A stretch of DNA of 15,065 nt, taken from positions 1 through 15,065 of the forward strand of contig RBNI01003859.1 in the NCBI GenBank assembly GCA_003990745.1, written 5' to 3'. Shown piece after piece: positions 1 through 9,375 of the stretch. This stretch comes from Jimgerdemannia flammicorona. Its lineage: Eukaryota > Mucoromycota > Endogonomycetes > Endogonales > Endogonaceae. Position 1 is the first letter of the stretch; every line of letters starts with the position of its first letter. The notes below the pieces were generated by a model. That model was not told where the DNA came from and made no database searches. It was given only the letters and a program-made list of their open reading frames with translations. Position numbers and translations under genes: made by a program.

Positions 1-600
1 ATCTAAGAGATAACAAGACAGTTAAAGATAAGAAGTTTGAGGACTATAAGATCTTGGGAAGGCACTCCAATAAGAACTTGCTTATAACAACTTGAGTTAG
101 TCTAAGAGATACACCTTGAAGAGAATCTGGTGTATTTAAAGGACTCAGCGACCACTACATAACAGTAGTGATAGAGATTGAATTCATCTCTTGAGTGGTC
201 TAGTTGGCTTTTCCAACCATTATCTTCCTCTTATTCTAGAAGATAAGGATGGTAGTCTTCTTCTTCTTTAGATGTTTCAAAATATACTTAATCTAGTAGA
301 ATGGCTTGAGTGATGATAGTATATAGTAATATAGTTACTTCTATTTAAATCTCTTCTATAGATTAGAGTCTAGTATTCTTTAGAAAAATCTTCTTATTCT
401 GGACCTTAGGTCTAGATATACTCAGATTGTCCTCTGAGTTGTCTTCTTTCTCTTGAGATTAAACTGTAATCTGGGTCACTTCTTTCTTCTGACTTAGTTT
501 CTTGACTACTGATTCTGAATAGAGTGAGGGCAGTTTTGATAATAGTGTAGGCTTTTCTTTCTAAAGTGGGCTGTTATTGATCCTAGTTTTGCTACTAGCT
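1..600 (-). pseudogene. Decayed minus-strand coding relic, running off the left edge
   Basis: I do not recognise the product. The minus strand here is purine-rich like the sense strand of the retroelement, and two reading frames hold open stretches: 573-415 (53 codons, rich in Arg, Ser and Glu) and 230-105 (42 codons). The frame that contains the 230-105 stretch can be followed from about 600 to the left edge with about seven stops in some 200 codons, fewer than expected for DNA this AT-rich. Several stops sit where Gln is plausible, as in the retroelement. It lies downstream, in the same orientation, of the better supported relic at 1557-2486 and may be its 3' part, but 600-1556 between them is too decayed to join with confidence. 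Coding origin is inferred from stop depletion only. Confidence 0.35.
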
Positions 601-1556
601 AGTTTCTCCTAAATTCTTCACTATAGATAGCTGCTGAGTTCTTGAGCCAAATGATCAAGTCTTTAGAAAACTTTTCCAATTGAGCTCTCAAAATATAGTA
701 TATAATTTGTATATTTAGTTTGCTGATATATATGGCTCAATATATTACTAGATATCTATATACTATTTATCTCCTTATCTTTAGCAATATTCTGACTCAA
801 TATTCACTTTAACTGCTATTTAATTTGTTCACTGAAGTTTGTATTATGTTAAAGTTATGTATCTTAAGTTATTAGTTATATAACTAGTCATTTGGAATAA
901 TGAAAAGTTAGTAATTATTCATATAGTTTCTGGTAATTATTTTTGTAAGTTCTCTATATCTCTTAGTAGTCTAGTATATCTTTGGATCCTTTTCTTAGTT
1001 TTTGTATCTGATTTCTCTGGTGATTTTAACTAACTAACTTATATCTTAAAGAGATCTTAATTCTGTATTTTAAATATAGCAGTCTTGACTTATATATTGA
1101 GTTTTATGACAATTTTCCATTATGACTTTAACTGACTGACTTTTATCTTAAAGTAGTCTTGATCCTATATCTGTGGTCTTATATCTTGAGTTTTAGTTTC
1201 AATTTTAATTTCCATAGTAAGAGAAATTCTTCAACTCAAATCTTGAGTAATCATTGCTCTAGTTATCTTATTTTTTAAAATTATTTCATCTCTTAAAGAT
1301 AGTGTATTTCTTTATAAAACTTCTTTTTACTTAAACTTAAACTGACTGAGATTTATTCACTATAGATCAGTGAGTATTTATATAGTTTTTAGGCTATATA
1401 TGAGGCTAGGTAATTGGTTGTAACTCACAATTATTAGAAGATACTATTTAGCATACTTTTGAAATTCAGATAACTAATTAAATAAGGCTAATTTTATATT
1501 TGTGATGAATTTGACTAGTTAATATATAGTTACTATTTATATAACTAACTAACTTA
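601..1556. other. AT-rich stretch without a recognisable gene
   Basis: No long ORF exists on either strand. The minus strand around 1020-890 gives short coding-like runs in two frames, so this may be the decayed middle of the minus-strand gene seen on both sides. It also holds a 102-base tandem duplication (separate entry) and scattered TAACTAACTAACTT-like runs near 1030, 1130, 1340 and 1541. Confidence 0.5.
1022..1217. repeat. Two-copy tandem duplication, about 102 bases per unit
   Basis: The unit starting at 1022 (GATTTTAACTAACTAACTT) repeats at 1124 (GACTTTAACTGACTGACTT). Both continue through a TATCTTAAAG block, a central GTCTTGA block, a TTGAGTTTTA block and end in TTTCCAT. Most differences are transitions plus a few small indels. 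It lies inside the decayed left region and has no evident function. Confidence 0.7.
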
Positions 1557-2486
1557 CTCAATTTGACTAATAGAGCTATTCTCATATATTATAAAATTTA
1601 ATATAACTGAAATTATATCATCCTTATCCTCCTTCTCATTTTTCTCAAGGAGTCTGGTCAAATCTTTTTCTGCATTCTCTATAATTGTACTGAGGATAGT
1701 GGTAGGCTTTAAGAGTAAAGAAAGAAAGTTGTTGATATTATCTTCCAGTAGGATAAATAAGTTGTCATCATTTTTTAAGTTGTTTAGAGAGTGATATCAT
1801 TGTTGATGATATCACCAAAGAGTATATAGTCACTCTGTTCTTAAAGTCTCTAATCAATAGTATTGTTATCTATAAAATAGAAAATATCTGTAAAATTCTG
1901 GAGGTAGTGAACTCTCAATAGTAGATCTTAAAATAGTATAATCAGACTATAGATAAATTGGTCTGGATTGTCCTCTAGGATGAAGTTTCAAAGGTCTTAA
2001 ACTTTATCACTCTTGACTATAATAGTGAATTAGGCCTCTTCTGTAACTATTTCTTTGAGGTAGTCTATATGGTAACTTGTCAGTTTTTAAATATCTGAGA
2101 CTTTGATATATTCTAGATTGAGAATGACTCAGGATATATGCCTGAAGATCTAATAGACTCTTTTAGTTAATTTCTGTTTATACTCATTCATGTATATGGT
2201 ATCTGTAATTTCTTAAGAGCTGGCTTGTGTAAATTCTTGATAGAGGTGATGTCCTATCTTATATTCTTACTATATTCAAAAATACTCAGTAGTAGTGATA
2301 ATTCTTATCTCCATCTCTCAGTAGTTGATAGTATAGTGATAGGGATCTCTTATGTAGAGATTTAGACTAAGAGTTCTTCTTATATGTAACCTTATTGCCC
2401 TCTTGATATTAGAGAATATTCATTCTTAAATAGATAGATCAGAGTGACTCCTTGATCTTGCTATTTAGCAGATAGTAGATATTTTG
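1557..2486 (-). pseudogene. Unrecognised repeated protein-coding family, left copy
   Basis: On the minus strand one frame runs from 2398 to about 1797 (200 codons, broken by about 15 stops). A second frame then continues, fully open for 80 codons, from 1796 to 1557, which implies a frameshift near 1760-1800. Residues read include RAIRLHIRR, a DPYHY segment, EMEIRIITTTEY and, in the second frame, a Leu/Lys/Glu-rich, probably helical stretch (KDLTRLLEKNEKEDKDD). Many stops fall where Gln is plausible (TAA or TAG from CAA or CAG). The region from 2486 to 2135 matches 14651-15000 on the plus strand almost without gaps, and the two translations agree in the same frame. I know no family with these motifs. 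A mobile-element protein is likely, because the sequence is repeated and shows RIP-like decay. Homology of the two copies is seen; coding origin is inferred. Confidence 0.6.
1791..1815. repeat. Perfect 10-base inverted repeat with 5-base loop
   Basis: GTGATATCAT (1791-1800) and ATGATATCAC (1806-1815) are exact reverse complements around TGTTG. The hairpin sits at the frame change in the minus-strand relic. No run of T follows that would make a terminator, and no role is claimed. Confidence 0.75.
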
Positions 2487-3224
2487 TTTTATAGTAAGTC
2501 TTTTATTTATAATTTGATATTTTGTACTTCTTCTCTTAATACTTCTTTTATATCTTGAGAGTCTTCTCCTTTGGTCTAGAGGGTAGAGTTACCTGATTTA
2601 GAATAGTATACTATTAGACTCATTATAAGTTCAGATAGAAATTATCTTCTGATCAAAATAATTTATAACTTATAACTGATAGCTTATAAAGTTAAGACAG
2701 TCTTCTGAATTCTGATATTACTGATTTTGAAGATATTATCATAATAGTCATATTCAAATAATATCTATATTACTATCAGATATAAATATAAAATTCCTAA
2801 AAATATTATAGATAGTATTTAATTACTATCAATTTCTATTATAATAGTATATTGAATTTTAAATATATTTAATATAACTGACTCTATAATAAAGATTACC
2901 TTTGATAATATTGTATTTTTGTTAGTAATAAAATTGGATTCTTATGAATATAGTGAACTTTTTGTAACATATTTTCAAAATAGAGCTAATATTACCTCAT
3001 ACTACTTTTAGTAGATAAAAAATTATTCAGATAAGCTTTCTAGGAAATATTTTAATAACATCCACCTATGGACAATATTTAAGTCAATGTAATCTTTATA
3101 ATTATTCTATATAGAAAAGTCAAGGAAGTTAAAAAAATAGTATTTATTATTCTAATATATTAATTATAAATTCTACTAAAATACTAAGTTTCACTTTGAT
3201 ATTATCTATTTATTAATAGGTTTT
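2487..3224. other. Very AT-rich spacer, no gene seen
   Basis: Homology to the right-hand family copy fades between about 2490 and 2610 on the minus strand (a matching TCTCAAGA-TATAAAAGAAG block lies at 2560). Beyond that the sequence is AT-rich with short A and T runs. No ORF, RNA gene or clear repeat could be supported. Confidence 0.6.
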
Positions 3225-3545
3225 CTAATATAATATAACTCTGTAATTATATAGAAAGATATCTAAAATATTGAATTACAGAGTCAGAATTTTGAGTTGC
3301 CATTAAGCAGTAGAGATATTAAGATATTAGTTATTAAAAATATTTAGACATACTTGGGTATATAATTATATAACTAATTTTGTGAGTAGCAAAATTGAAG
3401 TGATCTATTTTATATAATATATATAGATATTATTTATTTTTAGTATAATATATCTCTGTAGATATGTAGAAGAATATCTAGAATATCAAAATACAGAGCC
3501 AGAATTTTCAATTACTATTTAGTAGTAAAGATATTAGCTATTAAA

Positions 3546-3647
3546 AATGTTAGAGTATACTTAGATATATAATTATATATATAGAGTGAGTCAAAAAGTG
3601 AAGAGAAATTAATATATATAGAAGTAAAATTAATGTACTCTAACATT
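3546..3647. repeat. 12-base perfect inverted repeats enclosing 102 bases
   Basis: AATGTTAGAGTA (3546-3557) and TACTCTAACATT (3636-3647) are exact reverse complements. The interval is AT-rich and non-coding, so it could be a tiny MITE-like element or chance within the array. No convincing target duplication flanks it. Confidence 0.45.
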
Positions 3648-3917
3648 ATTTCTTCAGATATTATATATATTTAGTAAAATATAACTCTATAATTATAGAG
3701 AAATATCTAATATATTTTACTACAGAGCTCAAAATATATAATTACCAATAGATTGCAGAGAAATTAACTATTGAAATAATATTTAAAAAAGGAAAAATTT
3801 AAAATATAATGATCTCATTAGTAGATAGTATTTCATACTAATCAAATTTCAGAAATCTAGAGATTATATTCTAGTAATATATTTTAGAGAAATTAAACCC
3901 TATTATTAGAATAATTA

Positions 3918-3921
3918 ATAT
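3918..3921. repeat. Target site duplication, left copy
   Basis: ATAT directly before the TG of the 5' LTR equals ATAT directly after the ACA end of the 3' LTR (14164-14167). Four bases is a usual size for Ty3/gypsy elements, but the AT-rich setting makes a chance match possible. Confidence 0.5.
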
Positions 3922-5261
3922 TGTGACAAACCAAGATATATCATCTGAATTATACCTTAACCAGATGATGCAAACAATTAGTCAAGATGATGTGAACATA
4001 CAGTATAGTAACCAACCATTGCTGTAGAACCTGTATAATTAGCCAGATATACCATAAAGGGTCTGTTTACCCATACAGACTCTGGACACTGTACAGACTC
4101 TATATACTTATCACAAATAGCAAATCTATAATTAGCTATATAGTAACCAAATAGCAATCACAATGTATAAATTACTCCAGAGATAAGAGTGAATAAACCT
4201 CAGTCTGAAAGTTAAATACAAACCAAAGCAAAAGTCAATTGTCTGGTATACTTAGGAGAAATACTAAAAGTCACTTGATCCAGGAAGAATTGCAATACTT
4301 AGGAGATACACCTGCCAACAAGCCACTGCTAAGAAGTTGTGAGCTTGGTTCTCTTCTCTTCTATTTCAGTCTACTTTCTGATATAAAGAACAAGTCCATT
4401 TTTGGTTTGCTTGCCAGATAAGCCTGAAAATTTGCCACCCAAGTTCAAAGAAGAACTTCACCACCATTTCTCAGTTGAAGCTACCGATTCAGAAGAAATT
4501 CATACCATTGTATCCCCAGAAGAGTCCAATCCAGAAGAATTCATGCTATCTAAGTTATTTCTCAGAAGCCTGCTAATTCTGGAGAATCTGTATCATTTGT
4601 TATTTTCAAGTTATTAATATTCCCAGAGAACCTATGCCATTTAAGTAGTATTTCTAGTTAAAGCTGATTCAGAAGAATCCATGCCATCTGAGTTATCTAC
4701 ACTAATCTGAGTTATCCATTATTCCCAGTGAGCCTGAGTTATTGAGTAATCTACCACCAGTATTATTCTCAGTAAGAAGAACCCACACTATCCTTCATTC
4801 CCAGTGAGCCGAATCGAGTTATCTACCAGAAATTGCCTACTTTTGGAAATTGTCACACTATATAGAGATTGTTATGCAGAGATTACCACTATCTAAGAAG
4901 AAGAACTACTAAATTGCCAGACTATTATACACAGAGATTATCACACTATACAAATTGTAGTATTCCCAGTTGACCCAAATAAGGAACCTGCTCATGCTAT
5001 ATATAAAATTCTACCAATTCTCCATTGACCTAAGAAGAAAAGACCCAAATCACTGCTATATCCAGAGAACTATCCCAATTAGGAAATTGACACACAAATT
5101 GCTCACAGATATCCAGCTTTGACTATTATATTACTAAACACCAAGGACCTTAGGAATCTTAGAATATTTTGTTACTTTTTGACAAAGTAACTGGGGGCTC
5201 AAGCCAAACTACATCAACCCCCAACCTTGTAATTTGCCTCCATTGAGCCAGGCACATTATA
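3922..5261 (+). repeat. 5' long terminal repeat
   Basis: It begins TGTGACAAACC and aligns end to end with 12781-14163. The last bases are CATTATA here and CATTACA in the 3' LTR, so the ancestral LTR was TGT...ACA. At 1340 bases it is long for a fungal Ty3/gypsy LTR. It holds two copies of an 18-base minisatellite and several dispersed ATTCCCAGTGAGCC-like motifs (4619, 4721, 4764, 4797, 4962). Short ORFs at 4239-4421 and 4402-4617 are open here; the second, with KPENLPPKFK, is shared in frame with an ORF of the 3' LTR. U3, R and U5 borders cannot be placed from sequence alone. Confidence 0.93.
4074..4109 (+). repeat. 18-base minisatellite in the 5' LTR, 2 copies
   Basis: Units TACAGACTCTGGACACTG (4074-4091) and TACAGACTCTATATACTT (4092-4109). 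The same position in the 3' LTR carries four units, which explains 36 of the 43 bases of length difference between the LTRs. Confidence 0.85.
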
Positions 5262-5263
5262 TT

Positions 5264-5281
5264 TGGAGACTCAACTGAGAA
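5264..5281 (+). other. Candidate primer-binding site
   Basis: Two bases after the 5' LTR end, TGGAGACTCAACTGAG begins with TGG, the complement of a tRNA CCA end, in the place where a primer-binding site is expected. I cannot name the tRNA, and decay may have altered bases. A self-priming mechanism, as in some fungal Ty3/gypsy elements, is an alternative. Confidence 0.45.
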
Positions 5282-5300
5282 AATTTCAAAATTGATATGA

Positions 5301-7116
5301 CTTTTCAGCTCACAAGAACCCACAGTCAAACTGGATATATTTGATACAATACTAACCTCTGCCACTACAAGAGAACCAGTTATTACTAGTATCTAGACAG
5401 AAAGAGAAGTAATCACATCAAGACTTGCCAACTACCCAGCATCAGAAGATTCCCAACCAGAAGACAATATAGCTCAAAATCTCCAACCAGATCAACCAGA
5501 TAATAAAGGCAGCCTTGCTAGAAATTTCAAAGAACTTACACAAGAACTAAAAGATCTTATCACATGAACCCAAGACCTTACAGCCAGATGCCCCATATCA
5601 GTTCCACTAATCTCACCAATAAAACCTTTACCACAACCTCTTGCAGAATTGGAAACAGCTCCTACAAGAATACCTAGGCTTATTCTACTTTGTCCAAGGT
5701 CCAGAACACCATCCTCAAGATACCCAAGTACTCACATTTCCAGTGACAGTTCAGAAAGTGAATCAGAATCAGAATCCGAACCTGAACCAGAATTAGAAGA
5801 AAGTGATGACAAAATGGCCACCTTATTGCCAATCTTTGCAGGATACCTAGAGAAAGACTCTAGAGATTTCCTTGATGGAATTGAAGGAATCGCAGTCTTG
5901 AGAAATCTCTCAGATGAAAGAAAAATCACCATCTACAAGATTCAGCTCAGGGAACCAGCCCAAGGAATTTTCTACTGAATAGCAAACAACCCAGATTCAG
6001 AACTAGTAAGACAGATATAAGCAGCAATGTCTTATGAGCTAGAATATGAGGCCATGGTTCACTGGCTCATCGAAAAGTATGCAGGAAATAAAACCTACTA
6101 CAAGGCTCAAGAATCCATCATGGGAATGAATATGAATCTTAGAGAATCACCCAGAGCCTTCTTTACAAGAATCCAGAAGAGAATGTATGCTACTGGGTTC
6201 AATGCTACTAACCAGGACATCATTGGTCTAATGACCTTCATTAATGAAATTTCCCCCAAACATTGCCCAGTATGTTCATACTCTAGGCATCAGAAGGTCT
6301 GAAGAGCAAGTAGATGCAGCCCAAGAATTCTTTGATATCAGACAAGAAACTACCTAGAGTGATCATGATAGGAAAGAAGAGAAAGAAGACATCCTGGTCA
6401 AAGCCCTATAAGGACTCCTTTAAGGACAAGAAAGAGCTGAAGAAAGAAGGCCAGCTAAGGAAAAAAGGAAGGACAGAAGTGAAATCTGAGACCTTAGCTC
6501 CAAGTTGGACTGATTGGTTGAACAGATTGAAAAACTCACTATATGCAAAAATTGGAGCTACCAAGACAATAAAGGATATCCACCACAGAGGAGCCAAGGC
6601 TATCCATCAAGAGATAACAGGAATTACCAGCAAGAAGAAAGAAGGTACCCTGTCCAAGACAGAACCCAAGTCCAATGCTTCTACTGTAAATAATTTAGAC
6701 ACTATACTATCAAATGTAATAACAAAAGAAGTGACCAAAGGGACTCAGAACCACCAAACTGAAGGAATGACACTCAGTACAAGAAGACTGAAGCCCATCC
6801 TGTGGAAGATTTCAAGGAAGCAAGTAACAGTGAAGACTATAGTGACCTAGACTTGTACCCCACCAAGGTCACCTCCTAAAAAATGGTTTACCCAGCAGAG
6901 AAAAGGAAGAGACCTGTGGGAAGGCCATCCAGGAACATCAGCAGAAGAATTATCCAAGAAGAAGATGAAGAACATGAGGAAGAACAAGTAGAAACACCTC
7001 TCTAAACCCCCTCACCTTTTGTCTCTGAGACAAATGAGTTGCCACCAAAAGATGAAGAAATGGAACAAGAAGAACAGGAACCTGTTATCCCAAAGCCCAA
7101 GAAAAAGTACAATGTC
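5301..7116 (+). pseudogene. gag: gag (capsid and nucleocapsid), frameshifted and stop-ridden
   Basis: Gag forms the particle and binds element RNA. It is read in frame 3 from about 5301 (start codon not identifiable) to 6251. A Ser/Glu/Pro-rich run (5747-5812) precedes MATLLP at 5814 and a capsid-like stretch: YELEYEAMVHWLIEKY, then RESPRAFFTRIQKRMY, resembling retrotransposon gag. Reading then passes to frame 1 at 6252-6256, where ATTTCCCCC appears to carry one extra base, and continues into EEQVDAAQEFFDIRQE. A C-X2-C-X4-H-X4-C zinc knuckle lies at 6676-6717 with all four ligands kept; a TAA sits inside it where Gln is likely. A Lys/Glu-rich C-terminal part follows to 7116. Stops in frame 3 lie at 5394, 5565, 5976 and 6018, and in frame 1 at 6355, 6409, 6421, 6691 and later. 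About 600 codons in all. The identification is firm; the exact borders are not. Confidence 0.85.
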
Positions 7117-7117
7117 T

Positions 7118-7687
7118 AGAGACATCTACAATGAAGTCTGGCAGAAGATCCAAGAGGCCAAGATGGAAGTTCCTCTCCTACAGTTTCTGCAACTGATACC
7201 ATCTGGAGTCTGAAACAAATTACTGAGAACCACCAGGTCTAGCACTGGCCGAGTCCCAATCCCACAGCAAGAACCAGTTCCCATCCCTGTCCAGGCAGCT
7301 GAAAGATATGTCAGCACCTACCTACATAGAGATATTGGAGGACAAAAGGCGAAGATCCTCATAGATACAGGAGTAGCTGTCTGTATCATTGCTAAATAGT
7401 TCCTGGACACCCTCTAATGGCCCATTGATGGACTATCCAACCTCAGCATTATAGTAGCAGATGGAGCCCAAACTCAACCCCTTGGAGAAGTATGAAATAT
7501 TACCATCTCCCTTAGACACATTCAGTTCTTCATCTCCAAAGCTATTATCACTGAAGCTGTCACCTACAATATGATTCTTGGTACCAACTGGATGAAGGAA
7601 ATGAATGTAGTTGTCAATATTGGCCAAAAAGTACTCAAGTTTGATTACCAAGGCAAGAAGTATAGAGTTAAGGTAATCAGCTATGAG
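7118..7687 (+). pseudogene. pol: Aspartic protease domain of pol, decayed
   Basis: The retropepsin cleaves the polyprotein. Frame 2 opens at 7118 right after GTC-T of the gag frame: a spare T at 7117 turns GTC AGA into GTC TAG in frame 1. The lead segment, DIYNEVWQKIQEAKMEV, resembles the gag-to-protease linker of fungal gypsy elements. The active site ILIDTG is at 7355-7372 with DTG at 7364-7372. The flap and hydrophobic core follow, and the family's closing ILG-NW segment appears as MILGTNWM near 7570. Stops at 7211, 7397, 7412 and 7493 replace likely Arg, Gln or Trp codons; TAA at 7688 is the next. The catalytic triad itself is intact. Without a database search the neighbouring clade cannot be named. 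Confidence 0.85.
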
Positions 7688-8990
7688 TAATCAAAGAAGA
7701 AGAAGAAGGTTACTATTCAGGAAGAATATGCTAGCAGTGAGGAGTCTACTACAGAAGAGGAAGAAAAATCTGAAGACAGAAATGATCCCAGACTCAATTC
7801 CCAAATTAATCTGGTGGATGATAGACCAGAGGACAATGTATGGACCAAGAACACTGTCCCCATCACTATCAGAGCCATTACAGGAGAATCAAAGGATGCC
7901 CTACCTATCTCAAGAGATACAAGTGTCCTGAGCATTCCTCCAAGATTATGGGAATAAGGAAATTGCCTGGCACAGTCTGCTCAGAGTGTAGAAGGAAGAA
8001 GAAGAAATGAAGACATGTTCCAGAAATACCTGCAACCAAAGCTGCAGAAGTACAAGCAATTTGGGGTCAAGAATTATCTGAGGAAGAAGAAACTTCTGAC
8101 CAAGAAGTTCCTGAACAAGAAGCACCTGAAGAAGAAGAGGTCCCCAAACTCATCCTCTGGGATGATCCTTGCTGGATACCACCTGAGGACAATGACCCTT
8201 GGAATACAGAAGAAGGACCTAGTATAATCACCATTATCCCCAAGAAAGAAACTCACTAAGAAAAAGCTTTTCAGCTAGGAAGATGTTTACACCAAATAGT
8301 CTTCCACTCTCTCTGAGACTACTGCTATCAGTGCCATTTACTAGACCAACAGTAGAGACAGAGACCCCAGAGACCAGAACCCCTGAACACACTTGCACAG
8401 TCAACTATCTTTCAAGAAGTCACTATGAAGTTGCAAAGCCGATTTAGGGGACAAGGCTTCTTCACCCAGATAGAAATATATCCCTTGTCTACTCTTTCAC
8501 CCACCTATGACCAAGATGGGTACTGATTCCCAAGACAACAAGAGATCAATAACTGAGAACATCATTTCTGAGCAATGGGATATTGCAACCATAGAAGATA
8601 CCCAGACTGCTGAGACTGCAGACATCAGAAGATCCATCTCAGTCATGATGTTGCAGTTCATACCTTGAAGAGAGAAGATAACCAAAGCCAGATCCAAAAA
8701 AGCCAGATCAAAAAGCCAGAAAAAAGGATCCTCAAGATCTATGATTTAGAAGAAGATATCCTAGCTCTCATCAGATATGCAACCTACTAAGGATGGGCAG
8801 AAGATGCCACCAACTTCATGGAAGCCCTTGACCCTACAGGAAGAAGGGGAATCAACTATCTCCAAGACCCCTCTACTGGAGCCAGATGGCCACACCTCAA
8901 CCTTAGAGCTTGGAGGCTCTCTGCTAGTGGAGCTTTAGCCCTAGGACAGCCTGAACTCAGCAAGGACATTGCCCAGTATGCCCTGCTACA
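7688..8990 (+). pseudogene. Long charged linker of pol between protease and dUTPase
   Basis: About 430 codons, with no enzyme I recognise. In frame 2, after TAA at 7688, a Lys-rich start leads into a Ser/Glu run (EESTTEEEEKSEDRND) and continues to TAA at 7952. A frame change lies between about 7955 and 8016. Frame 1 then carries a Glu/Pro-rich stretch at 8017-8257 ending in LILWDDPCWIPPEDNDPW, and continues with many stops (8258, 8314 and others) to the dUTPase. Immediately before the dUTPase, RILKIYDLEEDILALIRY (about 8728-8781) and a Trp/Leu-rich segment (8800-8990) look like folded protein. The high acidity and low complexity suggest a disordered spacer plus a small N-terminal extension of the dUTPase. 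Function unknown. Confidence 0.6.
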
Positions 8991-9375
8991 TCCAAAGGCC
9001 AAACCTCTGACCAAAGCTTACCCAGAAGATATAGGATATGATCTTCACAGTCCAGAGGATGAATCTATCAAGCTTGAAAAAACCTTCATGATCAGAACTA
9101 GATTAGCCATACAGCCACCCCAAAGATCTTACATCCAACTGACCTCAAGGTCTGGACTTGCCAGACAAGGAATAACTGTGGAAGGAGGAACCATTGACCC
9201 AGGATATATAGGTGAAATCAAGGTTATCTTACACAACAGCAGTGCAGAATAGCATCAAATTATTAGAAGACAGAAGATTGCCCAAGCAGTCTTTATGAAG
9301 ATCAAGAACCCATAGTTACAAGAAGTCTCTGACCTAACTGAAGGAACAAGACAAGCTAAGAGATTTGGAAGTTCA
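8991..9375 (+). pseudogene. dUTPase domain of pol, all five motifs visible
   Basis: Trimeric dUTPases turn dUTP into dUMP and pyrophosphate and so keep uracil out of newly made DNA. Frame 1, in line with an open stretch from 8818, shows motif 1 as GYDLHS (9034-9051), motif 2 as SRSGLA (9145-9162), motif 3 as GGTIDPGYIGEIKVILHN (about 9184-9237, with the conserved Asp and Tyr), motif 4 as KIAQAV (9274-9291), and motif 5 as KRFGSS (9358-9375). TAG at 9250 (likely Gln) and TAG at 9313 break the domain before and after motif 4. The size, about 120 residues, fits the family. The domain lies between protease and RT in the same polyprotein line. In known retroviruses it sits between RNase H and integrase (non-primate lentiviruses) or upstream of protease (betaretroviruses), so this position differs. 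Identification by motif is strong; activity is lost. Confidence 0.92.

Larger units (their letters stand above)
3225..3921 (+). repeat. Degenerate AT-rich tandem array, three units, target of the insertion
   Basis: Three diverged units share the order (T)A(A/G)TA(T/A)AATATAACTCTGTA-like block, AATATCTA block, TACAGAG block, a TTACTATT-like block and a run of AT dinucleotides. The shared CTCT anchor lies at 3239, 3454 and 3685, giving periods of 215 and 231. A fourth unit lies past the retrotransposon with its anchor at 14240. Removing the element and one target duplication puts that unit about 309 bases after the third. The units contain no ORF. This looks like local satellite or array DNA, split by the LTR element. 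Confidence 0.7.

Noticed and set aside
3225..3921. CRISPR array
   Set aside because: The repeats are long, degenerate, AT-rich and contiguous, without spacer and repeat alternation, and the setting is eukaryotic.
5732..5932. Minus-strand ORF opposite gag, rich in Ser and Asp
   Set aside because: It is the antisense of the Ser/Glu repeat of Gag. The same applies to the minus-strand ORFs at 5159-5365, 6406-6597, 7126-7317, 7433-7651, 7717-7935, 8074-8256, 8497-8697, 9373-9696 and 11713-11898.
6314..6850. Lysine-rich 178-codon ORF in frame 2
   Set aside because: The CCHC zinc knuckle and the Gag continuation lie in frame 1 over the same bases. The frame 2 ORF lacks any motif and is a shadow of the A-rich gag sequence.
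8015..8227. Lysine-rich ORF in frame 2
   Set aside because: Frame 1 over the same bases gives a Glu/Pro-rich protein in line with the dUTPase frame. The Lys-rich reading comes from AAG repeats out of frame.
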